From JABDJZ01 sp047619685 (lineage in GTDB: Bacteria > Bacteroidota > Rhodothermia > Rhodothermales > UBA10348): a DNA stretch of 29,827 nucleotides. Made by a program: the position numbers and the translations under genes. The DNA is taken from the NCBI GenBank assembly GCA_047619685.1, contig JBLHLC010000044.1, positions 1 through 29,827 of the forward strand, given 5' to 3'. Positions 1-7,084 of this stretch are shown here, in pieces; positions within the stretch are counted from its first letter, which is position 1, and each line of letters begins with the position of its first letter. A model generated the notes under the pieces. The model was not told where the DNA came from and did no database searches. It worked only from the letters and a program-made list of their open reading frames with translations.

Positions 1-1
1 G

Positions 2-127
2 GGATCTGATGGAACGAACCAGGGATCTGATGGAACGAACCAGGGATCTGATGGAACGAACCAGGGATCTGATGGAACGAACCAGGGATCTGATGGAACG
101 AACCAGGGATCTGATGGAACGAACCAG
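2..127 (+). repeat. Tandem 21-bp coding repeat array, 6 units visible
   Basis: Six head-to-tail copies of a 21-bp unit (GGATCTGATGGAACGAACCA plus G) run from base 2 to 127 without spacer and in frame, so each unit adds seven residues. The array continues off the left edge, so the true copy number is unknown. A second array of the same unit lies at 446-568. Confidence 0.95.
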
Positions 128-139
128 TTGGGCGGCTGA
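2..139 (+). CDS. Heptapeptide-repeat lipoprotein, copy 1 (5'-truncated by window edge)
   Basis: The visible part encodes six perfect GSDGTNQ heptapeptides followed by LGG and a TGA stop. The start, signal peptide and lipobox lie outside the window. Reading frame and function are inferred from the complete sister copy at 338-580, which has the same repeat, the same LGG terminus and an almost identical downstream terminator. Function is unknown; it is probably a small envelope lipoprotein with a polar, Asp/Asn/Gly-rich flexible or repetitive tail. All six units here are identical at DNA level (sister copy has synonymous changes), which suggests recent repeat expansion. It could equally be a fragment of a longer repeat protein, because the total repeat number is not visible. 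Confidence 0.7.
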   Translation, partial: GSDGTNQGSDGTNQGSDGTNQGSDGTNQGSDGTNQGSDGTNQLGG

Positions 140-164
140 GTCTTTCTAGTTCTCTCCTGAAAAA

Positions 165-194
165 GGGGGCTGCCTTGGGCGGCCCCTTTTTTTT
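165..194 (+). terminator. Rho-independent terminator of repeat-lipoprotein copy 1
   Basis: The arms GGGGCTGC (166-173) and GCGGCCCC (179-186) form an 8-bp stem with one G-T pair and a 5-nt loop, followed by eight T residues. It sits 26 nt after the stop codon. Nearly the same structure recurs at 606-636. Confidence 0.88.
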
Positions 195-337
195 GCGATT
201 CCGTTACGTCTGAGGGGTTTGGGCCTCTATCACTTGGGAATCTCTACTTTTTTTCGATCTGCGTGTCGTGCTGGCGGAGGGTTTCCCGTTTCTCTAGGTG
301 AAGCCACTATCCGGTTCCCCCTTGGACCCACAAACCC
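195..337 (+). other. Intergenic spacer between the duplicated genes
   Basis: Non-coding gap of about 140 bp between the copy 1 terminator and the copy 2 start. The first dozen bases (to about 207) are still shared with the region after copy 2, after which the two diverge. It should hold the promoter of copy 2. A T-rich tract lies near 246-254, but no clear -35/-10 or Bacteroidota-type -7 element and no convincing ribosome binding site was found. Confidence 0.4.
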
Positions 338-580
338 ATGACACGCCAGCTTACACTTCTCGCCCTCGTCTTCTTCGTCGCCACCCCAATGATCGGTTGC
401 AGCCCGGACGCGTTCGTCGGAGCAGGCGATGATGTCGTCTGGGTCGGAGACGGAACGAACCAGGGATCTGATGGAACAAACCAGGGATCCGATGGAACGA
501 ACCAGGGATCCGATGGAACGAACCAGGGATCTGATGGAACGAACCAGGGATCTGATGGAACGAACCAGTTGGGCGGCTGA
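338..580 (+). CDS. Small heptapeptide-repeat lipoprotein, copy 2 (complete)
   Basis: An 80-residue protein with a type II signal peptide: MTRQ, a hydrophobic core, then a lipobox ending MIGC with the lipidated Cys at residue 21. A short linker leads to one GDGTNQ partial unit and five GSDGTNQ heptads, then LGG. The mature protein is therefore almost entirely repeat, rich in Gly, Asp, Asn and Thr with no hydrophobic core, so probably an extended or disordered envelope-anchored chain; metal binding by the D/N-rich units is conceivable but not shown. It is a near-duplicate of the truncated gene at 2-139 and lies 120 bp upstream of the CHAT lipoprotein, separated from it by a strong terminator. 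The family is not recognised. The start is supported by the signal peptide beginning at that ATG. Confidence 0.75.
   Translation: MTRQLTLLALVFFVATPMIGCSPDAFVGAGDDVVWVGDGTNQGSDGTNQGSDGTNQGSDGTNQGSDGTNQGSDGTNQLGG
446..568 (+). repeat. Second tandem 21-bp coding repeat array
   Basis: One 18-bp partial unit (446-463) is followed by five full 21-bp units (464-568), in frame within the lipoprotein at 338-580. Two units carry TCC instead of TCT for Ser and one carries ACA instead of ACG for Thr, so all DNA changes between full units are synonymous and the heptad is conserved. Confidence 0.95.
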
Positions 581-605
581 GTCTTTCTAGTTCTCTCCCG
601 AAAAA

Positions 606-636
606 GGGGGCTGCCTTGGGCGGCCCCTTTTTTTTT
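606..636 (+). terminator. Rho-independent terminator of repeat-lipoprotein copy 2
   Basis: Same hairpin as at 165-194 (GGGGCTGC / GCGGCCCC arms, short loop) followed by an uninterrupted T tract. Gene end plus terminator were duplicated together. It separates the repeat lipoprotein from the CHAT lipoprotein at 701, which must therefore have its own promoter in 637-700 or depend on read-through. Confidence 0.88.
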
Positions 637-700
637 GTGCGATTCCGTTACAGACCTGGAAATCGTACCCTCTAGTAGAAACCAGATTTCGTAGGGCATT

Positions 701-3700
701 ATGCGAGGAGTCTTCATCTTTGTCTGCGGCTTCGTCCTCTCTGCCTGTCAGAATCAGGAAGAACGACCGGCTGCGGCCCCTGCGGAGGCGGTCAGTTGGA
801 TCCTCCGGGCCACAGCAAGCATAGAGAACCGCGAGTTTGATGCCGCTCGCTCCACAATCGATTCCGTATTCGCTATCCCTGAGCCGAGCGCAACGGACCA
901 TCAGGTATCTCAGGTCCTTCTCGCCTGGATAACGTTGCTAGCGGGAGACTACGAGAACGCCTCGGCCTCGATGGGAGCGTGGCTTGCGGATCCGCCCCCC
1001 GAATTGCAACGAGGAGAGTGGGCAGCCAAGGCGCATCAAATAAGAGGGCGGGCTCTGATTCGCCTCGGCTCATACCGCGCCGCCACCGAGCATCTCGATG
1101 CCGCCTTGGAAATCCTGGAACTCCTTCCGGGAACGCTGGCTGAATTGGGCACTGTGAATCATTATCGGGGCTTGGCTCATCATGAGCGTGGCGAACTGGC
1201 CGATGCGCTAACGTGGTACGGTAAGGCGCTTGAATTGCGCGAACGCGGAAACGGTAGATATAGCCGGCAGGTAGCCGCTACTTACAACAACCTTGGAAAC
1301 GTCTACTGGCGCCTCGGGGACTACCTAGCCGCCCTTGAAATGCACGAATGGGCGATGAGAATCAAGACAGAGATTCTCCCACCAACCGATTCCGACATAG
1401 CCGTGTCGCATGCAAATCTCGCCAACTTGCGCTCTGAGATGGGACAGACGGGCAGAGCTGACTATCATTTTCGACTCGCGGTGGCCATACATGAGCAGGG
1501 CTATAACACGCTCTTTCTGGCCAAAGCCTACAATGACTTTGGAAGTCACTTGTGGCGAACTGGCAAAATCGAGGAGGCGGGTTCGCTTTGGGTTAGAGCG
1601 ATAGGGCTCTACCGCGCGATTCTCTCTGAGGACCACAGCAGTGTCGGTCTCGTCGAATCGAATTTGGCAGCCTTCCAGGTCTACCAGGGAGATGTTGAAG
1701 GCGGCAAGGCGGTCTTCCAATCGGCCATTCAGAAAGTCGTCCGGGACGGTCGGCCGAATGCTGCCAGTGCCATGGCCTTCTTTGCTTCGGCTCTGCGGAA
1801 GAAAAATCAGATAGCGAGTGCTGAGGATCTGCTTGCGAAGGCGGCCGAAGAGCAGTTGAGGCAAACGGGTGCCCGGAGTCACTACTATCTAGATATCCAG
1901 AATGACCGCGCTGATTTTCTCATAGAAACGGGCCGCTTCTTGCAAGCGCAGACGATACTCGAGGAGGCCATCCAAACGAATTCCGGGACTGCTGTCTGGG
2001 CAAACGGGGGAAGGTCGAACAAGACAATGATTGTCGCTCAGGCTGTCTTGTTGCGGTCAATGTCGCTCTGGTCCAAGTCCGTCGTCGGCAGAGTAGCACG
2101 GAAGGAGGTCCCGGTCTCTGAGCTACGTGAGCTGTCTCTCGGCTTCGACGCGGTCCTAAGGGTCTTTGGCGGTGGAACTGTGAACATCAGTCCGTCCGAA
2201 GAACTCGAAGATCAAGCCGAGTTGGAGATCATCCGGAGCGCAGTCCTGGTTGCCTTTGGATTGTCTCGCCGGAATCCGAGCATGGCCAATCTTGAACGCG
2301 CGCTTAGATTTATGGAATTGGCGCACCAGAGCAGGCTCAAAATCATCATGGAGAAGCGGGCCCGAGACGTTGCCCGCATCCCGCGCGCCCTTCAAGAGCA
2401 AGAGCATCGCCTCCGTGACAACCTACTGGCCGTTGAACGAGACCTGGACAGGTGGCAGGCCGCCAACCCCACTGAAGCCGGTGAAAACAGCTACTTGAAT
2501 GGCCTGCGCTTTGCGTTTCAGGATAGCCTGCAGACCCTCGTTGAGATGTACAGTGTCGGCTACCCCGACTACTACTCGATGCGATACTCCCGGCGGACCG
2601 CTTCCATTCCGGAGGTCCGTGAAGCGCTCGGGTCGGATAGGGAAATGATCGAATACACGATTGCGGGGGACTCCCTGTATGCATTTGTCCTTTCCCCTGC
2701 TGGGAATCAGGTCCTCAATCTCGGAGAGGCAGAAAGCCTTGAGTCTCGGGTCAGCGCCTATATTCTGGCGCTTCAGAGCGAAGACCAAATCCAGGGCGCA
2801 GCGCTTGGAATGGAGCTGTATCAACGATTACTAGCCCCGCTCGAATCTCTGACCACTACTGACAAGTGGGTCATTGTGCCCGATGGGCCTCTGTTGAACT
2901 TGCCTTTTGAGGCTCTGATCCAGGACGACTCCGGCACTTGGGCCGTGGCAGACGCACCGTATCTGATTCTGGACAAGTCCATTTCCTATGCGTATTCGGC
3001 AACGCTGTTCGCGGATGGGCGAGACCGGGCGTCGTCAGATCCTGCCAGAAATGCGCTATTTCTGTCTGCACCGGTGTTCTCCGGTGGCGTTGACGTTTCT
3101 AGTGAGCTTCTGGGGATGGAAGGCGCACCCGTCGCGATACACTTTGACGAACTCCGTGGCACCGGCAGAGAGGCCGTCGGACTGGACCGGCTGTTTGATC
3201 GCTACCGGGATGCTACATCCGGCAGGGTTGACATCCTCCTGGCCAGCCAGGCTTCGGAAGAGGCCCTGAAGCAGGCCGACCTGAGTGACTATCGCTTCCT
3301 TCATCTGGCCACGCACGGATATGCCAACCCGGAAAGGCCCAGTCTCTCTGGTTTGCTCTTCGGATCGGGACGCGGCGAGGACGGGGTGCTACATGTGGGC
3401 GAAGTCCTGGGCCTCGACCTCAATGCGGAAATGGTGGTTTTGAGCGCGTGTCGTAGCGGGGTGGAATCGCCCTCGACCGGGGAAGGTCTCATGGGCCTGA
3501 GTCGCGCATTCATGTATGCGGGGACCAAATCGGTGGTGGCGTCCTTCTGGAACGCCAACGACTCCTACACGGCTGCGTTGATGGGCTTTTTCTATGAGGG
3601 GATCCTCACCGGCGGTGAAAAGGCGGAGGCGCTGCGCGCAGCTAAGCTCCGGTTGATGCAAGATCCTTCCGTGGCCGCCAGACCGGGACTCTGGGCCGCA

Positions 3701-3724
3701 TTCGTCCTGATCGGCCAGGCCTGA
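701..3724 (+). CDS. TPR-CHAT lipoprotein (predicted caspase-like envelope protease)
   Basis: This 1007-residue protein begins with a short lipoprotein signal peptide (MRGVFIF, lipobox LSAC, Cys16). Roughly residues 60-450 are helical TPR-like repeats; a clear unit around residue 190 contains NNLGNVYWRLGDY. A helical linker follows to about 620, then a C-terminal CHAT domain (about 640-1005). The CHAT hallmarks are present: VPDGPLLNLPFE near 725, HLATHG with the predicted catalytic His872, and LSACRSG with the predicted nucleophile Cys917, then the GEGLMGLSRAF and VVASFW segments. CHAT domains are clan CD cysteine peptidases or peptidase-like, often joined to TPRs that sense or bind partners. 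Here the lipid anchor places it in the envelope, not the cytosol as for craspase-type TPR-CHAT. No CRISPR genes lie nearby. Its partner is unknown; the adjacent repeat lipoproteins are candidates by position only. The ATG at 701 is supported by the signal peptide. Confidence 0.92.
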   Translation: MRGVFIFVCGFVLSACQNQEERPAAAPAEAVSWILRATASIENREFDAARSTIDSVFAIPEPSATDHQVSQVLLAWITLLAGDYENASASMGAWLADPPPELQRGEWAAKAHQIRGRALIRLGSYRAATEHLDAALEILELLPGTLAELGTVNHYRGLAHHERGELADALTWYGKALELRERGNGRYSRQVAATYNNLGNVYWRLGDYLAALEMHEWAMRIKTEILPPTDSDIAVSHANLANLRSEMGQTGRADYHFRLAVAIHEQGYNTLFLAKAYNDFGSHLWRTGKIEEAGSLWVRAIGLYRAILSEDHSSVGLVESNLAAFQVYQGDVEGGKAVFQSAIQKVVRDGRPNAASAMAFFASALRKKNQIASAEDLLAKAAEEQLRQTGARSHYYLDIQNDRADFLIETGRFLQAQTILEEAIQTNSGTAVWANGGRSNKTMIVAQAVLLRSMSLWSKSVVGRVARKEVPVSELRELSLGFDAVLRVFGGGTVNISPSEELEDQAELEIIRSAVLVAFGLSRRNPSMANLERALRFMELAHQSRLKIIMEKRARDVARIPRALQEQEHRLRDNLLAVERDLDRWQAANPTEAGENSYLNGLRFAFQDSLQTLVEMYSVGYPDYYSMRYSRRTASIPEVREALGSDREMIEYTIAGDSLYAFVLSPAGNQVLNLGEAESLESRVSAYILALQSEDQIQGAALGMELYQRLLAPLESLTTTDKWVIVPDGPLLNLPFEALIQDDSGTWAVADAPYLILDKSISYAYSATLFADGRDRASSDPARNALFLSAPVFSGGVDVSSELLGMEGAPVAIHFDELRGTGREAVGLDRLFDRYRDATSGRVDILLASQASEEALKQADLSDYRFLHLATHGYANPERPSLSGLLFGSGRGEDGVLHVGEVLGLDLNAEMVVLSACRSGVESPSTGEGLMGLSRAFMYAGTKSVVASFWNANDSYTAALMGFFYEGILTGGEKAEALRAAKLRLMQDPSVAARPGLWAAFVLIGQA

Positions 3725-3733
3725 CCGAGGCGT

Positions 3734-4713
3734 CTACAGCAGGCTAACCAGAAGTCGCCCCATCACGGTCATGAGAATGAGGGCTATCGGATAAGCGACG
3801 GCGTAGGCCGTCACGGGGACTTGGGATGGAATCGCCGTCGTGATGGCACCAATCCCGGGAGTGGAGGTCATCCCTCCACAGACGCCGCCGATGGTTCGCA
3901 GAAGTCTATCCCGAGAATCTTGAGGCCCTCGAAGGCACCCACCAGCAGGGGGAAAGCGACGACCATGAGCGCACCCAGCGCCAGACGGACGCCGTGTTGA
4001 GCCAGGACCGCGGCGAGTCCACCCCCGGCGGCGACACCAGCGTCCGCCAGAAACAGGACTAGGCCAAGTTCAAGCATGAGGAGGCGCGAGGCCCGGGGCA
4101 CGCTTGCGGTAATGCGTCCGATGCGACCAAAGTGCGCAGCCACCAGCGCAACGACCAGCGGTCCCCCGACCAGACCCAGCTTGAATTCCTGTCCACCACA
4201 TCCGAAGGAAAGCGAACCAAGGAGAATCCCGAGTACGATTCCGAGCGAGAGTGATACCAGGTCTGTCAGGTCGAAGGCATGTTCGCGATGCCCGGCAAGG
4301 ATTGCAAAGTCAGCCAGTTTATCGGGCTCTCCGACCACCAGGAGCGCATCGCCCCATTGGATTGAGTCATCGGGATCGGGCACAAACTCACCCTCGTGTC
4401 GCTCGATCCGGGCGACACTGACCCCATGACGACCCAGGAGCTGGAGTTCTCCCAGTCGATGTCCGACGACCTTCGGTGAAGTGGCTACCACACGCATCCG
4501 GTGGCGCTCGGTGTCCAGGACAAAGTCCGTCTTTGGGCTCCTTGATCCCAGGAGCGCAATCAACGGCTCGAGTCGAAACTGCCGGCCCAGGAGCAGCAGT
4601 GTCTGTCCCTCCATCACCACGCGATCGCTGTGGCGTCCATCCCGGACGGTATGGTTCAGGCGTCGCAGGAGGTTACCGTGTGGTCCAATCACTCCAGCGA
4701 GTCGCAGGAGCCA
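3734..4713 (-). pseudogene. Decayed YidE/AspT-type transporter (C-terminal half, frameshifted)
   Basis: Read right to left, the remnant encodes the tail of one TrkA-C/RCK_C-like domain, a second one (ending GDALLVVGEPDKL), then the C-terminal membrane domain of the AspT/YidE/YbjL antiporter family (SLGIVLGILLG, GLVGGPLVVAL, ELGLVLFLADAGVAAGG). The N-terminal membrane domain and first part of the regulatory region are missing: an in-frame TAG at 4714-4716 closes the frame only 22 bp past the decarboxylase stop. Near 3903 the frame breaks. The typical family ending (LLRTIGGVCGGMTSTPGIGA, then a last membrane helix to LLVSLL and TAG at 3734-3736) continues in another frame, consistent with loss of one base between GID and LLRT. 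Family members usually have about 550 residues, so roughly 40% is gone. A GTG at 4692 could start a 274-residue product, but it would not be a functional transporter. Confidence 0.82.
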
Positions 4714-4735
4714 CTAACGTCGGTGCCGGGCTGAC

Positions 4736-6100
4736 CTATTCCGCCAGGCTCTCCACCTTCGCGTGGAGCCAGTCCACGTAGTTCTCCTGCTCTGGCTTCA
4801 TGAGCACACTGCGTAGCACAACCGTCTCGTCGGCGTCCTTTTTGATCGGCCTTTTTCCGAGCGTCACTCTTCGGGTTGGCACGCGCAGCGTGCTCAGGAA
4901 GACAGGGTCCTTCTGGTCGGCCATGCCCTTGTCGAACAATTCTATGGACGCCTTGCTGATCGCCGAGGCTGAGGCCTCCCCGCCGCTCGGGAAATACGTC
5001 ACGATGTCCAGGTCCGGCATCCCGAGCGGTTCCAGCTTCGTGCTCGCCGTCAGCTTTCCGTGCCAGTTGACGGCTGCGCGCCGACAGGCCGCCAGCACGT
5101 CACCGAGACCTTCCGGCGTCAACGGCAGGAGTTTGAGTGTCATCCACAAGGCGCCGGCGGCGGCACCCGCTCGAGAGCACTCCAGTGAGATCTCGCCCAG
5201 ATGCAGCTTGTCCGACGTGAAGTAGGTATAAGGCGAATCGTGCTTGTAGAAACGTCCCACCTCCGGATCTGCGAACAGAACGGCACCACATCCATAGGGC
5301 TGCAAGCCGTGTTTGTGGGGGTCGAGGACCACGGAATCGGCGCGGGCAATGGCCTTGAGATCCCGTCGTGTTTCGGGGGCGAGCAACTTGCTGTCGCCCA
5401 GCAGCGCATAGAATCCGCCATAGGCGGCATCCACGTGTACTCGAACACCCGCCTCCGCGCAAGCAACCGAGACATCATCTATTGGGTCGACCATACCCTG
5501 GCCCGTGGTCCCGGCCGTTACGACGACGGTCCCAACATGACCGTCCCGAAGCGCCCGCCTGAGGGCGTTCGTGTCCATCCTGCCCAGACGATCGGTGGGC
5601 ACGACGCGCGTCTCCACGCCCAACACGTGACACATCCGACCGTGGGTGTAGTGAGCGTCGGAACTGAAGGCGACCGCTTTTTTCGGGTGAAGAGACCTCG
5701 CAATAAAAAGCGCCTCCATGTTGGCAATCGTCCCGGAGCTTGTCAAGTGCCCTAGCGTCGGCTGCCGCAGGCCAAACATATCCGACAGTTGCCGGATGAC
5801 CTCAAACTCCATGGCCGCCGTGGCGGGCCCGCCGTCCAGCGCGTGGTTGTTTGGGTTGATGCACATGGCCGCCACATAGGCCGCCATCGCAGCTGGATGA
5901 GGTGGCTTCAGCATCTGACCGGCGTACCGGGGATGGAAGAACGGGTAGTTATCCCGTAGCCTCGCCGTGTATTCCGATATCGCACCCACCACCTGATCCA
6001 ATTCCAGATGCGTAGACGCGTGTCGATCATACGGACCGAAGGACCCCTCCCACTTACGGACCTCACGGACCGCCTGAGCAATCATTACTTCCAGATCCAC
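4736..6100 (-). CDS. Pyridoxal-phosphate-dependent decarboxylase (group II)
   Basis: This 454-residue protein has the group II amino-acid decarboxylase layout: an N-terminal FFHPRYAGQM segment, LTSSGTIANMEAL (phosphate-binding/aromatic region), VTAGTTGQGMVDPID, HVDAAYGG with Asp224 contacting the PLP ring nitrogen, and LDPHKHG with Lys263 as the predicted Schiff-base lysine. The family decarboxylates L-amino acids such as glutamate, aspartate, tyrosine, tryptophan or diaminobutyrate; substrate cannot be read from sequence here. The likely start is a GTG at 6100 that overlaps the lgt stop by one base (TAGTG), indicating translational coupling with lgt. The YidE/AspT-like pseudogene follows 22 bp downstream. 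Decarboxylase/antiporter pairs exist in amino-acid-dependent systems, so the lost neighbour might once have exchanged its substrate and product (inference). Confidence 0.93.
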   Translation of the reverse strand: MDLEVMIAQAVREVRKWEGSFGPYDRHASTHLELDQVVGAISEYTARLRDNYPFFHPRYAGQMLKPPHPAAMAAYVAAMCINPNNHALDGGPATAAMEFEVIRQLSDMFGLRQPTLGHLTSSGTIANMEALFIARSLHPKKAVAFSSDAHYTHGRMCHVLGVETRVVPTDRLGRMDTNALRRALRDGHVGTVVVTAGTTGQGMVDPIDDVSVACAEAGVRVHVDAAYGGFYALLGDSKLLAPETRRDLKAIARADSVVLDPHKHGLQPYGCGAVLFADPEVGRFYKHDSPYTYFTSDKLHLGEISLECSRAGAAAGALWMTLKLLPLTPEGLGDVLAACRRAAVNWHGKLTASTKLEPLGMPDLDIVTYFPSGGEASASAISKASIELFDKGMADQKDPVFLSTLRVPTRRVTLGKRPIKKDADETVVLRSVLMKPEQENYVDWLHAKVESLAE

Positions 6101-7059
6101 TATGCTGCCGACAGGTCAGTTGGGATGGGCGCGGCACCTTCGCCAGGCGAACCACCGCCCGGCTTCTTACGCCACGTCCGGTATAAAATTGCGCCGCCGA
6201 TGGCCATCAAGACCACAGAGATGACTTCAGCCTGCGTCACCAGCAGACCCGCGAAATCGAAGGTGTTGTTCACCCTTATTTGCTCGATGACAAAACGCTC
6301 TATCCCGGCGAACGCCATGTAGAGCCCAAACAGCCAGCCCGCCTTGTAGGGATGGTCACGCAGCGAATACAGAACCAGGAAGAGCGCAACAGCCATCACA
6401 AACTCGTAAATCGGCGTCGGGTAAACTGGCCCGGCCGAAAGGTCTACGCCCAGATGATTGTTGGCGTAGGTCTCTGCCCACAGCCACATGGGAAGCCAGT
6501 CTGGTTTGGCAGCGATGTCGGCGACGATGCCCCAATCGCCATCGCCGGAAAGGTGACACCCGATCCGGCCAACACCGTAGCCCAGCATGAGACTGGGCGC
6601 CATGACGTCGGCAAAAACTGCGGCCGACTGCCCATTCTTCTGAACGTATCGAGCTACAAGAAGGGTCGCCACAATGAGTCCGCCGTAGAACGTGAACCCG
6701 CCGCTTGAGAAAATCATCCGGCTCGGCGCCAGGAGGAACTGGTCCAGGTTTTCCAGGATGTGGAAGAATTTCGCACCCGCAAAGCCACCAACCACGGCAA
6801 GCACGGTCACGGTGCCCATGAGGTGACTCGGACTGACGTCAACCTTCTTTCCCTTGCGGCCCGATTTGTCTCCGACCTTCTCGGCGGCCACCTTGACGCC
6901 GGCAATTCTGCCCGCTGCATAGAGCCGGTCAAGTTCTCTCTGGGTCAGCCAACCGGCAAGCATGATGGCTGCGGCCACCATGAACCCAAAGGAATAAATG
7001 GGGATCGGTAGCGTGATGCCAAACCAGTCCTGGAAGAGATCGCTAAGGCGAGGGTACAT
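6100..7059 (-). CDS. lgt: Prolipoprotein diacylglyceryl transferase
   Basis: A 319-residue polytopic inner-membrane protein. Lgt moves diacylglyceryl from phosphatidylglycerol to the lipobox cysteine of prolipoproteins. Conserved segments are visible: GGFTFYGGLI (about 120-129), the Lgt signature in its Bacteroidota form, GRIGCHLSGDGDWG (164-177), and YPTPIYE near 210. Additional hydrophobic segments run to about residue 295, followed by a short basic and Pro/Gly-rich C-terminal tail. A lysine- and charge-rich loop (about 50-78) after the first helices is longer than in E. coli. The window encodes several predicted substrates: the repeat, CHAT, peptidoglycan-binding and DUF6174-like lipoproteins. 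The gene lies 25 bp after hisS and is coupled to the decarboxylase. Confidence 0.93.
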   Translation of the reverse strand: MYPRLSDLFQDWFGITLPIPIYSFGFMVAAAIMLAGWLTQRELDRLYAAGRIAGVKVAAEKVGDKSGRKGKKVDVSPSHLMGTVTVLAVVGGFAGAKFFHILENLDQFLLAPSRMIFSSGGFTFYGGLIVATLLVARYVQKNGQSAAVFADVMAPSLMLGYGVGRIGCHLSGDGDWGIVADIAAKPDWLPMWLWAETYANNHLGVDLSAGPVYPTPIYEFVMAVALFLVLYSLRDHPYKAGWLFGLYMAFAGIERFVIEQIRVNNTFDFAGLLVTQAEVISVVLMAIGGAILYRTWRKKPGGGSPGEGAAPIPTDLSAA

Positions 7060-7084
7060 CAGTTGGTTCTGTTAGCGCTGTCTT

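Noticed and set aside
2..568. 21-bp repeats as a CRISPR array
   Set aside because: The units are contiguous without spacers, in frame within a lipoprotein gene and followed by a terminator; no cas genes are present.
307..717. Antisense frame of 136 codons with WFVPSDP repeats
   Set aside because: It is the reverse reading of the same tandem repeat, crosses two genes and a terminator, and has no signal or family support; the plus-strand frame has a lipobox and matches the duplicated copy.
701..3724. Craspase-like type III-E CRISPR TPR-CHAT
   Set aside because: There is no CRISPR array or gRAMP-type effector here and the protein carries a lipoprotein signal, so only the domain families are shared.
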